A stretch of 64,000 nucleotides of DNA, taken from positions 283,720 through 347,719 of the forward strand of contig JAVJOW010000020.1 in the NCBI GenBank assembly GCA_040216555.1, in the 5' to 3' direction. Each line of letters begins with the position of its first letter. Within the stretch, counting starts at the first letter, position 1. The position numbers were made by a program, and so were the translations under genes. This DNA is from Arenibacter sp040216555. GTDB taxonomy: Bacteria > Bacteroidota > Bacteroidia > Flavobacteriales > Flavobacteriaceae. Shown one piece after another: positions 1 to 8,450 of the stretch. Under the pieces are notes generated by a model. It saw only the letters and a program-made list of their open reading frames with translations. It did no database searches and was not told where the DNA came from.

Positions 1-361
1 TAGGTTTTTGTTCAAAGGGCAGTATTATATTACAGCCTACAGAATAACCTCCCGCTTCATAAGCCCCTTTATTGGCGGCTTCCATAATACCGGGCCCCCC
101 TCCTGTCATCACCGTAAATCCCAAGTTGGCCAAGGCGGCACCAACCTGTTCGGCCTTTTTGTAAAAAGGATTGGTTTCGTCAAATCTGGCCGATCCAAAA
201 ACCGTTACGCAGGGGCCAATAAAGTGCATTTTTCTAAATGCCTTGATAAAACTGTATTGTACCCTAAAAGTAAAAAACAGTTCTTTAAACCTGGAGCGCG
301 GCCCACGTAGAAAACGTGACTCTTCTGGTTGTAAATGATTGTTGTTATGGTTATTTTCCAT
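1..361 (-). CDS. LOG-family nucleotide phosphoribohydrolase-like protein (3' end cut by window)
   Basis: The minus strand reads from an ATG at 361-359 straight to the window edge, giving about 120 N-terminal residues. After a basic N-terminus there is a beta strand (VTVFGSAR) and then GGGPGIMEAANKGA, the nucleotide-binding motif of the LOG / TIGR00730 Rossmann family. Members release the base from nucleoside monophosphates (cytokinin-activating enzymes and their bacterial relatives). The second family motif, PGGxGTxxE, would lie outside the window and cannot be checked. The start codon overlaps the stop of the upstream ABC permease by one base (TAATG), so it is probably translationally coupled and is the last visible gene of the efflux operon. 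The link between this enzyme and efflux is not explained by sequence. Confidence 0.85.
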   Translation of the reverse strand, partial: MENNHNNNHLQPEESRFLRGPRSRFKELFFTFRVQYSFIKAFRKMHFIGPCVTVFGSARFDETNPFYKKAEQVGAALANLGFTVMTGGGPGIMEAANKGAYEAGGYSVGCNIILPFEQKP

Positions 362-1482
362 TAACTTACTTTTTTATAACTTATCACTGCCAAAGCATTC
401 ATGACTATGGCAAATACCAATGTTTTCAATACTTGTGGATAAATATCGGAAAGGCCGGCCCCTTTTAACATCACCATTCTCATTACCTGTACAAAATATT
501 TAATAGGATTGAATTCCGTTAACAGCTGTGCCCATTGCGGCATACTTTCTATAGGGGTAAACAAACCGCTCATAAGAATAAAAATAACCATAAAAAACCA
601 GGCTATAAACATGGCCTGCTGTTGGGTATCCGTAAAATTGGAAATAAATAGGCCCATACCCAAAATCACCAAAATGTAGATAGTGGTATAGAGATACATC
701 AAGCCTAAGCTTCCAACTATAGGAATGTGGAACAATAGTTTAGAGATGATCAGACCCACGGTCAACAATACCATGCCCAAAACCAAAAAAGGAAATAATT
801 TTCCAATAATAAACTGGTGTTTTTTTATGGGGGTAACGTTAATTTGCTCCAGAGTCCCTATTTCTTTTTCCCGAACAATGTTCATCCCGGATAGGAAAAG
901 GGTAATCATGGTTACCAAAAGGACCAATATTCCAGGCACCATAAAGGTTTTGTAATTCAAGGTCTCATTGTACCAGAAGGACGGGATGGTTTCAATATTC
1001 ATCGGCTGGTTCCCCGACCTGTTAAAAAGGGATAATTCTACCAGTGCCTTTTTATTAAACTGTTGCACAATCTGATTGATGTACACATTTTCCACCCCCG
1101 CAGCTGCTCCATCAATAGCATTGATTATAACCGACAGATCTGCTCTTTTATTCTTAAGAAGTTGCCTTTCAAAATATGAGGGAATCTCTAGGATTACATC
1201 CACATTGCCTTCCAACATTGCCATGCCGGCCTGTTTAGCCGATGGAAATTGGGACACCACATTGAAATAGGTAGAAGCTTCAAATTTTTCCACCAACTCC
1301 CGTGAAAGCGATGTTTTATCATTATCAACAAAGGCAAACTTTATATTTTTTACTTCAAAGGTGGCGGCATTGGACAGAATGATCAGTTGGATCAACGGCA
1401 AGACAAAAATAATGGGCAACATCGCCTTATTTCTAAAGATCTGTTTAAATTCCTTTTGGATGATATAGCGGATGATGTTCAT
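361..1482 (-). CDS. ABC-2 type transporter permease (YbhR-like)
   Basis: This 373-residue inner membrane protein has the ABC-2 permease layout: one N-terminal membrane helix (residues about 20-38), a large extracytoplasmic domain (about 40-175), then five helices in the C-terminal half. The loop EKEIGTLEQINVTP after the second helix is the coupling-helix signature of the YhhJ/YbhR/YbhS group. It should pair with the permease encoded at 1607-2713 to form the membrane part of an exporter powered by the two ATPases upstream. The operon context with HlyD and TolC proteins points to drug, cation or small-molecule export through the outer membrane. The substrate cannot be read from sequence. A 124-base gap holding heptamer repeats separates it from the other permease gene. 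Confidence 0.9.
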   Translation of the reverse strand: MNIIRYIIQKEFKQIFRNKAMLPIIFVLPLIQLIILSNAATFEVKNIKFAFVDNDKTSLSRELVEKFEASTYFNVVSQFPSAKQAGMAMLEGNVDVILEIPSYFERQLLKNKRADLSVIINAIDGAAAGVENVYINQIVQQFNKKALVELSLFNRSGNQPMNIETIPSFWYNETLNYKTFMVPGILVLLVTMITLFLSGMNIVREKEIGTLEQINVTPIKKHQFIIGKLFPFLVLGMVLLTVGLIISKLLFHIPIVGSLGLMYLYTTIYILVILGMGLFISNFTDTQQQAMFIAWFFMVIFILMSGLFTPIESMPQWAQLLTEFNPIKYFVQVMRMVMLKGAGLSDIYPQVLKTLVFAIVMNALAVISYKKVS

Positions 1483-1488
1483 ATACTT

Positions 1489-1516
1489 TTAAGTACTAAG
1501 TATTAAGAAGTTAGTA
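1489..1516. repeat. Four degenerate 7-bp tandem repeats
   Basis: On the plus strand four consecutive heptamers read TTAAGTA, CTAAGTA, TTAAGAA and GTTAGTA. They lie in the 124-base gap between the two permease genes, just upstream of the second one. Short imperfect AT-rich heptamer arrays of this kind may be neutral. The gap shows no clear promoter. Confidence 0.5.
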
Positions 1517-1606
1517 TTGGGATGAAAAAATTTAAATTGATTTTTAAGGCCTTATCTTTTGACCATAATTCATTTGCATTGCCTTTAACTACCTGCCAAA
1601 TTACCT

Positions 1607-2713
1607 TCACTCCAATCTTATTTTATATTTTTTTACGCTCAAGCCTATAAAAAATATGGTCATTCCAATCAATATTAAAGTTTCTTTCCATACGTAGGCC
1701 AATCCCACTCCTTTTAGCATTATTCCCTTTATGATGATTATAAACCATTTGGCAGGAATTATATTACTGATCATCTGTAATGGTAAAGGCATACTGGAAA
1801 TAGGAAAAATAAATCCGGACAATAATATAACGGGCAACATAAGTCCCATTAATGAGGTCATCATGGCTGCTTGTTGGGTCGCGGCAATTGTGGAGATTAG
1901 AATGCCCAACGACAGTGCATTTATGATAAATAAAGTACTCTCTGCACCCAATAAAAACAAACTGCCCTGCACCGGCATTTTAAAAACAAAAATGCTTAAA
2001 AGAATAATCACCACGGCGTTAATAATAGACAGCAAAATATAAGGAACTACCTTCCCCACAATAACTTGGAACGGGTTTAGGGGAGATACAAGCAAAATTT
2101 CCATGGTTCCCAATTCCTTTTCCTTGGTAATGGATATCGAGGTCATCATGGCCGATACCAGCATTAGGATAATGGTCATAACCCCAGGCACGAACATATA
2201 TACACTTTTTAGTTCCGGATTAAAGACCATCCTTGTTTTTGGTATTATTTGGTAAGGAAGCTTTAGTCCTTGATTTAATTCCTGTTGGTAATTCTGTAAA
2301 ATAGACGCTATATAATTGCTTATCGTATTCGCCGTATTGGGATCGGTGGCATCCGTAAGAATTTGAACGGTGGCTTTTTTTTGCGTAACCAGGTTTTTGC
2401 TAAAATCCTTTTCAAAATTGAGTACTGCCTTTATATTGCCTTTTCTAAAGGTAGGTTCAATCTCATCCTCATGGCTTATAAACCCTTTGATACTGAAATA
2501 TTTTGAAGTCGCTATTTTATTTATGATCTCCTTGGTATTTACATCCTTGGAATGATCCAAAATGGCGATATCTACATTATTGATCTCATTGGTAATGGCA
2601 AAACCAAAAAGCATCACCTGCACTATGGGCATGCCGAACAAGATAAACAATGAACGCCTGTCCCTTAAAATATGGTAAAATTCCTTTTTGATGAATCCTA
2701 TAAATCTGTTCAT
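1607..2713 (-). CDS. ABC-2 type transporter permease (YbhS-like)
   Basis: This 368-residue permease is a paralogue of the protein at 361-1482. It has an N-terminal helix at about residues 22-42, an extracytoplasmic region with strands and helices to about residue 170, then five membrane helices. EKELGTMEILLVSPL after helix 2 matches the conserved EKExGTxExLxVTP region of ABC-2 drug exporters. It starts 10 bases after the upstream ATPase gene, so the ATPases and this permease are co-transcribed. Two distinct permeases plus two distinct ATPases imply a fully heteromeric transporter, as in YbhFSR. Confidence 0.9.
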   Translation of the reverse strand: MNRFIGFIKKEFYHILRDRRSLFILFGMPIVQVMLFGFAITNEINNVDIAILDHSKDVNTKEIINKIATSKYFSIKGFISHEDEIEPTFRKGNIKAVLNFEKDFSKNLVTQKKATVQILTDATDPNTANTISNYIASILQNYQQELNQGLKLPYQIIPKTRMVFNPELKSVYMFVPGVMTIILMLVSAMMTSISITKEKELGTMEILLVSPLNPFQVIVGKVVPYILLSIINAVVIILLSIFVFKMPVQGSLFLLGAESTLFIINALSLGILISTIAATQQAAMMTSLMGLMLPVILLSGFIFPISSMPLPLQMISNIIPAKWFIIIIKGIMLKGVGLAYVWKETLILIGMTIFFIGLSVKKYKIRLE

Positions 2714-2723
2714 TTTGCCCTTG

Positions 2724-3458
2724 TTATTCTATGTTCCTTGCCAATTTTAGGAATACCTGATTCATGGAATCCACTTGAAACTGACGTTTTAGATTCTTTG
2801 GCGTGTCCAAAGCCTCTATCTTTCCGGCTACCATGATAGACACCCGATCACAATATTCGGCCTCATCCATATAATGGGTAGTTACAAAAATGGTAACCCC
2901 TCTATTGGCCTCCATATAGATCATTTCCCAAAATTGGCGTCTGGTAATGGGGTCTACTCCTCCGGTGGGTTCATCCAAAAAAATAATTTTTGGATTGTGG
3001 AGCATTGCAACTGAAAAGGCCACTTTTTGCTTCCAACCCAAAGGAAGGGAACCTACTAGGGAATCGGCCATATCATGCAATCCTAATTCATTGATCATGG
3101 CCTGTGACTTTTCTTTGATGTCCCTAGATGACAAGCCATATATACCCCCAAAAAAGACAATATTTTCTTTGATGGTCAAATCATTGTAAAGAGAGAAGCG
3201 TTGGCTCATATACCCAATATTCTTCTTTACCTGTTCGGCCTGGGTAAGCACATTATATCCGGCCACGGTGGCATTGCCATGGGTAGGTTCGGAAATTCCG
3301 ATCAACATTTTCATAGCCGTTGTCTTTCCGGCCCCATTGGCACCCAAAAATCCAAAAACCTCACCTTTTCCCACCTCAAAAGAGATGTTATTTACAGCGG
3401 TGAAATCCCCGAACATTTTGGTCAGGTTCTCGACCTGTATCATATTATCTTCTGTCAT
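2724..3458 (-). CDS. ABC transporter ATPase, second half of a split YbhF-type pair
   Basis: The 244-residue protein is a single ABC nucleotide-binding domain. Walker A is GANGAGKTT (about residues 39-47, Lys45) and Walker B is IIFLDEPTGGVDP. The switch region VTTHYMDEAE keeps its histidine. The signature is unusual: LPLGWKQK instead of LSGGQ, as I recall for the second NBD of YbhF-type proteins. ATG directly follows the TAG of the partner ATPase with no gap. Combined with that partner, which has a normal signature but no switch histidine, it should form one competent and one degenerate ATP site. Confidence 0.92.
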   Translation of the reverse strand: MTEDNMIQVENLTKMFGDFTAVNNISFEVGKGEVFGFLGANGAGKTTAMKMLIGISEPTHGNATVAGYNVLTQAEQVKKNIGYMSQRFSLYNDLTIKENIVFFGGIYGLSSRDIKEKSQAMINELGLHDMADSLVGSLPLGWKQKVAFSVAMLHNPKIIFLDEPTGGVDPITRRQFWEMIYMEANRGVTIFVTTHYMDEAEYCDRVSIMVAGKIEALDTPKNLKRQFQVDSMNQVFLKLARNIE

Positions 3459-4370
3459 CTATTCATTTGCTTTAGATAGGTCCATAAAGGTATCCTCAAT
3501 AGTTGCCACGGTCTCTTTAACCTCAATCTCCTTATGCTGTCTTTCCTCCAAATATTTGGTTAAATCCATTGGCCTAAATGCTTCGGACTTAGGAGTAAAA
3601 TGAAGATATTCTCCAAATGGATAAGCGCTATGGGTATCTGGGTAAATTCTTAAGTCTTCGATCAATTTATAGGTATTGGAACTACGTACCTTAAATATTT
3701 TCTTTGGGAACGATGCGATAATTGCCCCTGGCGTGTTGATCTGCAGTATTTTTCCGTTGGTGATCAACGCAATCCTATCACAAAGTTCGGCTTCGTCCAT
3801 ATACGGAGTAGATACCAAAATAGTGATGTCCTTTTGCTGTAACCGTTTTAACATCTCCCAAAACTCTTTACGGGAAACGGGATCTACCCCTGTGGTAGGC
3901 TCATCCAAAAACAACACCTTGGGTTTATGGATCAAAGCGCAGCTAAGGGCCAGTTTTTGTTTCATCCCACCCGATAATTTTCCTGCCCTACGATCTTTAA
4001 ATGGTTCTATTTGGACATAGATATCCTTGATCAAATCATAGTTCTCCGCTATTGTAGTTCCAAAAATAGTAGCGAAAAAATTAAGATTCTCTTCAACGGT
4101 AAGGTCTTGGTATAAGGAAAACCTACCTGGCATATAGCCCACATGATTTCTAATATCCTTGTACTGTTTTTGGACATCGTAGCCCCCCACTGAAGCCTTT
4201 CCCCCATCCTGAATCAATAAGGTGGTCAAGATTCGAAAAAGGGTTGTCTTTCCTGCCCCGTCCGGACCTATCAATCCAAACAGTTCCCCTGGCTTTACCT
4301 CAAAGGAAATATCGTCCACAGCTTTTACTTTGTTGTACGATTTGCTGATATTGTTTAGTATGATGCTCAT
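3459..4370 (-). CDS. ABC transporter ATPase, first half of a split YbhF-type pair
   Basis: The 303-residue ATPase has Walker A GPDGAGKTT (about residues 35-43, Lys41), a canonical signature LSGGMKQKLALS, and Walker B VLFLDEPTTGVDP. The switch region reads VSTPYMDEAE, so the usual histidine is replaced by proline. About 80 residues follow the NBD core; their role is unknown. In E. coli YbhF two such NBDs are fused, whereas here they are adjacent genes. The gene sits between the lipoprotein gene and the second ATPase in a minus-strand operon. Confidence 0.92.
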   Translation of the reverse strand: MSIILNNISKSYNKVKAVDDISFEVKPGELFGLIGPDGAGKTTLFRILTTLLIQDGGKASVGGYDVQKQYKDIRNHVGYMPGRFSLYQDLTVEENLNFFATIFGTTIAENYDLIKDIYVQIEPFKDRRAGKLSGGMKQKLALSCALIHKPKVLFLDEPTTGVDPVSRKEFWEMLKRLQQKDITILVSTPYMDEAELCDRIALITNGKILQINTPGAIIASFPKKIFKVRSSNTYKLIEDLRIYPDTHSAYPFGEYLHFTPKSEAFRPMDLTKYLEERQHKEIEVKETVATIEDTFMDLSKANE

Positions 4371-4406
4371 TTTCTTAACCGTTCAATAAAAATTATCCAT
4401 TGTATC

Positions 4407-4883
4407 TCATTCAAAATAAATGTAGTAGGCATTTAAATGTCCTGCTATGCTTTCCTTGATTTGTGCACCCGTTTCCGCGCTACCCGTCTTTTGTAGCAGT
4501 TCTATTTTTTGGATCAACGGATGTAAAAAAATATGTAGATTATCGTGCGAAGCTCCTGTCATGGTGCATTCCTTAACTAGGGTGTTTTTAACATCGTTTA
4601 AGGAGTCTCCTAAATTTCTGTAGTCTCCCAAAGAAATGGTTTTCCTCTCCGCGATGAGTTTGGCCATATTTGCTACCCCAGAGGTAGTTTCCAGATTTGC
4701 CTCCCATTTTGCTCCATTGTTCAGGGCCATTTCGGCTACCCAATTATTATTTAAATGCGGAGTTTTTTCCTGCTTCGTATTTGATATTGCAGTATCCTTA
4801 GATTTCGCTTCTACCTTTACCTCCTGTTTACAGTTAATAAAATTTAAGGATAGCACTATCAGGAAGGTGATTTTTAATTTCAT
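4407..4883 (-). CDS. Small lipoprotein in efflux operon, function unknown
   Basis: The 158-residue product starts with a short signal peptide ending in a lipobox (LNFINC, Cys18), so it should be a lipoprotein in the periplasm. The mature part is charged and predicted helical, with no motif I recognise. It could be a small helical bundle. It lies three bases after the gene for a four-helix membrane protein and 36 bases before the ATPase pair. E. coli ybh operons have no counterpart, so this is an accessory of the flavobacterial version. A sensor or stabiliser of the exporter is possible but unsupported. Confidence 0.75.
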   Translation of the reverse strand: MKLKITFLIVLSLNFINCKQEVKVEAKSKDTAISNTKQEKTPHLNNNWVAEMALNNGAKWEANLETTSGVANMAKLIAERKTISLGDYRNLGDSLNDVKNTLVKECTMTGASHDNLHIFLHPLIQKIELLQKTGSAETGAQIKESIAGHLNAYYIYFE

Positions 4884-4886
4884 GGT

Positions 4887-5270
4887 TCATGATTTTATTT
4901 TGTTACTTAATGTTTTTGTACGATTTAGAAGTACCAGAATTAGTATTGCTACCCATATGCCTACCCTAAAGGCCATTGCCTTTATACTCTCATCAGCTAC
5001 CATATCATTAAAAAAGTACAAATAGACCAATACCAAAAAGTGCAAAAGCAGGATGGTCATTATCATTAATTTAGACCTAATGTGTTGTTTACCTATTTGA
5101 TAGGCCACCAAAATGGATATAATTCCAAGAGTAACGTTATAGACCACCAACCAATCCAGTACCCTATAATCCACGGAACGCAGCCCCAAAAGGACCATGG
5201 AACCCGAGATTACGGATAGGATGCCGATCAGGATTGCAAGTATGGTCGCGATAATCATGGTCGTTTTCAT
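4887..5270 (-). CDS. Four-helix membrane protein in efflux operon, function unknown
   Basis: The 127-residue protein is almost entirely hydrophobic, with four predicted membrane helices (about residues 3-29, 40-60, 68-89 and 99-118) joined by short loops. It carries no enzyme motif. Its ATG overlaps the TGA of the HlyD gene (ATGA), so the two are translationally coupled and made in fixed ratio. Like its lipoprotein neighbour it is absent from the textbook HlyD-ABC-TolC operons and may be an accessory subunit of this exporter. Confidence 0.75.
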   Translation of the reverse strand: MKTTMIIATILAILIGILSVISGSMVLLGLRSVDYRVLDWLVVYNVTLGIISILVAYQIGKQHIRSKLMIMTILLLHFLVLVYLYFFNDMVADESIKAMAFRVGIWVAILILVLLNRTKTLSNKIKS

Positions 5271-6169
5271 TCTTCATTAGTTTTTGTGGCAATCCACATT
5301 TCTGCAGGCATCCCAATTTTTAAACTTCCATCATTACGGACTTTAACTTTAACTGCGTAGACCAGATTGACACGTTCTTCTTTGGTTTGAATAATTTTAG
5401 GGGTAAATTCTGCGCTTTCCGCGATCCAGGATACTACCCCTGGATAAGATTTCATCTCCTCGCCTGCATCAATTTTTACGCTTACCTCTTGCCCAATTTT
5501 CAGTTGGGACAATTGGTTTTCACTGATATAGACCCTTAAAATCATGTCTTCCAAGTCGGCAATTTTATATAAGGGTTTCCCAAATGCAGTAATTTCATTG
5601 GGTTCGGCATATTTAACCAGGACCGTGCCCTTCACAGGGTTCTGAATGACACTTTTATTGATCTGGTCTTCAATTTGCCGTATTTGTATTTCTATACTTT
5701 TTATCTCATTGATAATGGGAGAATTTTGAGTTTCCACACTCTTAATCTGTTCTTTGATAATGTTGATCTGTCCATTAATGTCGTCCAATTGTTTGGTAGT
5801 TGCGGCTTTTGCCTGCAATAGGTTCTCTACCCTGGCCCTATCATTTTGGGCCACTTTTAATTGTTCCTTAAGTACTTCCCTTTGTGATAGCACGTTCCTG
5901 GATTTTGAAAAAATGGTGTTTTTGGAAGCCAATAATTGGTCGCGCTTTAAAGAAAGCTGAACGGTGTCTATAACGCCAACAACCTTATTTTGGGCCAGTA
6001 CATTTCCTTCTTCCGCATCCAGGAACAAAATTTTTCCATTGGCCTCTGCCGAAATAGTTATTTCCGTAGCTTCAAAATTACCGTAACCATCGGCCTTTTC
6101 CCCATTGCCGGTACATGAACCCAAAAGGCTTATGAGAAGACTTGTTAATATTAAATATGGATGTTTCAT
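5267..6169 (-). CDS. HlyD-family periplasmic adaptor lipoprotein
   Basis: The 300-residue protein is a membrane fusion protein linking the inner membrane ABC exporter to TolC. A lipobox (LLGSC, Cys19) anchors it to the membrane instead of the transmembrane helix of many HlyD proteins. The lipoyl half-motif is at about residues 33-70 (ISAEANGKILFL), a coiled-coil hairpin rich in Lys, Gln and Glu runs from about 75 to 165, and a beta-barrel domain follows (NPVKGTVLVKY onwards). It is closest in layout to YbhG/YhiI. It is co-transcribed with the TolC gene 22 bases upstream. Confidence 0.92.
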   Translation of the reverse strand: MKHPYLILTSLLISLLGSCTGNGEKADGYGNFEATEITISAEANGKILFLDAEEGNVLAQNKVVGVIDTVQLSLKRDQLLASKNTIFSKSRNVLSQREVLKEQLKVAQNDRARVENLLQAKAATTKQLDDINGQINIIKEQIKSVETQNSPIINEIKSIEIQIRQIEDQINKSVIQNPVKGTVLVKYAEPNEITAFGKPLYKIADLEDMILRVYISENQLSQLKIGQEVSVKIDAGEEMKSYPGVVSWIAESAEFTPKIIQTKEERVNLVYAVKVKVRNDGSLKIGMPAEMWIATKTNEE

Positions 6170-6191
6170 TTTATTCAGGTATTGTTATATA

Positions 6192-7457
6192 TCAGTTATT
6201 GTAATAGCTTCCTTTAGTAATTTCGTATTGAATTTTGTGCAATAGCAATTGTGTTTCGTGTAGATTTAAATTGCTTTTTGCCTCATATAAATTTGTAAAT
6301 TCGGTAATATAGGCCGATGCTGTAATTACACCGTTGTTCAATTGGGATTCCGCTGTTTTTAGAATATCTTCCCGTAGTACTATAATCTCCCTATCGGTGA
6401 AAATCAAGGCATCGATCTTATCAATTTCAGACTTGAGTTTTACCAATTCCAAATTGTTGTTCAGTTCAAAGGTCTCTTTTTGGGTATCTATTATTTCCTT
6501 GTTAATTTCAAGGGATTGTTTCTCGGTCCTGGTCTTGTTCCAGTCAAAAATGTTCAGATTCAATTTTAAACCTGCCATATAGAAGGTTTTAAAAGAATTG
6601 TCCAACATATTCAGCCCCGGATTGCCATAACCCCCTTGGGCAAAAGCATTGATTTTTGGGAGATTGGTCTTTGAAATTAGTTTGGAGGAAAAATCTATCT
6701 GTTCCTTTTGAAGGTCGAAAAGCTGAATTTCTGGTCGCTCGGATTGGGTTTCCGACATAAAAACGGCAGGTCTTTCAAGGTTTACATTGGACGATAATTC
6801 CATGCCAATAAGTAAGGACAAGCGTTGTACCAACTCCAATTTATTGTACCTCAACTCCGTAAACTGTTGTCTTAATTTTAGGAGTTCCGCTTCCAGTGTT
6901 TTTTCAGAAGACCCCAACAAAGTCCCATATTTTACCCCAGCCTTAACATCTTCTAAACGAGCCTTTAATTGCTCCTCTTTGGCTTGGAGCAATGCCTGGT
7001 TTTCCTGAAGCAATAAGACCGATAAGTAGATGGAATTGACCTGGCTTTTTAATCCGTAGAGGCTCACCTCCAACTGCTGTTGGTTTACCTTTGAGGCTGC
7101 CTCCTTCACCTTGGAGGAAGCATTGATCAACCCCCCGTTATAAATCATTTGGTTTACATCCAAGGTGGCGCGATATTGGTCCTTATTGGGAGGTTCTACC
7201 GTTACATTCGGTATCTGGATCGGCAAACTTGTTACATCGGACTGGTAGGTGGCCTGAGCGTTCAGATCCAGTTTGGGCAAATACCCCGTTCTTAAGGCTT
7301 CAATATCCAATTGTGCCTGGTTTTCCAATAATCCAGTTTGTTTGGCCAAGGGATAATTCTTGGTAACAAGTTCAAAACACTCCTCCAACCTAAGGGTCTG
7401 CTGGGCCAAGGCGCCAAGAGGTATAGTGAAAATTAATATTAAAAAAAGTCTTTTCAT
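6192..7457 (-). CDS. TolC-family outer membrane efflux channel
   Basis: The 421-residue protein has a Sec signal peptide (cleavage after GALA, near residue 18) and the repeated helical pattern of outer membrane efflux proteins, with the two OEP repeats at about residues 25-210 and 225-410. It is slightly shorter than typical TolC. It opens the structural part of the operon, 113 bases after the TetR gene. The inverted repeat at 7558-7571 lies upstream and may be a second operator for that regulator. Confidence 0.9.
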   Translation of the reverse strand: MKRLFLILIFTIPLGALAQQTLRLEECFELVTKNYPLAKQTGLLENQAQLDIEALRTGYLPKLDLNAQATYQSDVTSLPIQIPNVTVEPPNKDQYRATLDVNQMIYNGGLINASSKVKEAASKVNQQQLEVSLYGLKSQVNSIYLSVLLLQENQALLQAKEEQLKARLEDVKAGVKYGTLLGSSEKTLEAELLKLRQQFTELRYNKLELVQRLSLLIGMELSSNVNLERPAVFMSETQSERPEIQLFDLQKEQIDFSSKLISKTNLPKINAFAQGGYGNPGLNMLDNSFKTFYMAGLKLNLNIFDWNKTRTEKQSLEINKEIIDTQKETFELNNNLELVKLKSEIDKIDALIFTDREIIVLREDILKTAESQLNNGVITASAYITEFTNLYEAKSNLNLHETQLLLHKIQYEITKGSYYNN

Positions 7458-7557
7458 GTGTTTTTATTTATTGATTTTCAGTAGTAACACTAGCCCGACA
7501 AAGTCCTTCTGGCGGGTGCAACATCCAAATAATCATTTTCCCCGTGTGTTTTAAACT

Positions 7558-7571
7558 AAACATGTATGTTT
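7558..7571. promoter_or_regulatory. Inverted repeat, candidate second TetR operator
   Basis: AAACATGTATGTTT is a perfect inverted repeat (arms AAACAT/ATGTTT, two-base spacer) overlapping the last base of the tetR gene and lying about 100 bases upstream of tolC. It shares the half-site pattern AAC-N6-GTT with the palindrome at 8186-8201. Regulator binding is an inference. Confidence 0.4.
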
Positions 7572-8173
7572 CATTTTTTAATAGAATTAATTAAAAGCTC
7601 TGGAATCAAAATTTTGCGTTCCTCCATCATGGATTTAAATGTTTTTTCATCCAAGTTCAATATTCCACGGACCAGGCCAGTCCCTACAAAGGAAAATGCG
7701 GTCAAGGAAAAAAGGTTTAGCAACAATTGTTTAGGGTCTATGGGCTTTAAAATTCCCATCTCAATTTCCTCCGCTATCTGCTTCTTAAAGCGCAAAGGGT
7801 TGGGTGCGATTTCGGAGCCAAAAAATAAATCCGCAAACTCCGGATTGTTATTTATTTCCTGAATAAGAAAGTTGGGGAGGTATGGATTCTCCATGACAAA
7901 GGAAATATAGCTATCCGTAAATTCAGTTATTTTTTCAAAAACGCTTTTATCGGAATTAAAGACCTGGTTGATATGGGGAGCAAACTTTTCAAAGGCCTGC
8001 CTAAATACCGCCTCGAACAATTTTTGCTTACTCTTGTAATAGTAGTGCAGCATGGCCTTGTTAATTTTTGCCTCATCCGCAATCTCCTGCATACGGGCTC
8101 CTGCCATACCTTTCTTTTGGAAGACGCTTATGGCTGCCTTTAATATATTTTCTTCTGTGCTCTGATCTTTCAT
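7571..8173 (-). CDS. TetR/AcrR-family transcriptional regulator
   Basis: The 200-residue protein has a clear TetR N-terminal DNA-binding domain (about residues 7-55), including GMAGARMQEIADEAKINKAM and the HYYYKSKQKLF element that follows the recognition helix. The remaining 140 residues form the ligand-binding helical domain. It heads the efflux operon, as the TetR regulator CecR (YbiH) does next to ybhGFSR in E. coli. A 16-bp palindrome overlaps its own start region, so autorepression and repression of the downstream exporter are likely. Confidence 0.92.
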   Translation of the reverse strand: MKDQSTEENILKAAISVFQKKGMAGARMQEIADEAKINKAMLHYYYKSKQKLFEAVFRQAFEKFAPHINQVFNSDKSVFEKITEFTDSYISFVMENPYLPNFLIQEINNNPEFADLFFGSEIAPNPLRFKKQIAEEIEMGILKPIDPKQLLLNLFSLTAFSFVGTGLVRGILNLDEKTFKSMMEERKILIPELLINSIKK

Positions 8174-8185
8174 TAACTAAATAGT

Positions 8186-8201
8186 TTAACCAAATGGTTA
8201 A
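8186..8201. promoter_or_regulatory. TetR-type operator palindrome
   Basis: TTAACCAAATGGTTAA is a perfect inverted repeat (six-base arms, four-base spacer) lying 13-28 bases before the tetR start. It sits directly downstream of the -7 promoter element, so a bound dimer would block the start of transcription. This is the usual position for an autoregulatory TetR site. Confidence 0.65.
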
Positions 8202-8209
8202 CAAATGTA
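8202..8209 (-). promoter_or_regulatory. Bacteroidota -7 promoter element of the tetR-efflux operon
   Basis: The minus strand reads TACATTTG, an exact match to TAnnTTTG. It abuts the palindrome at 8186-8201. A TTG lies 15 bases upstream, a little closer than the usual -33 spacing. The rest of 8210-8450 is AT-rich and shows nothing else I can support. Confidence 0.6.
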
Positions 8210-8450
8210 CAAATTTTTTTAATTCAAAAAGGATAATGACAATATTTCTTTGTTATTTAGTTTAATTACAACCATTTATAAAATATATTTTGGGATATGG
8301 TGAGGGCTATATAAGAAAAAAATTCTATACATTAAATGCTCTATAATTCTTATTTCTTCCTAAATATCACTACACCCGATATCGATATTAGGTATATTTT
8401 CTTCTCAAGGCAATAAGGACTTTCAACCTATATAAGGCCAAAAAAAATAT

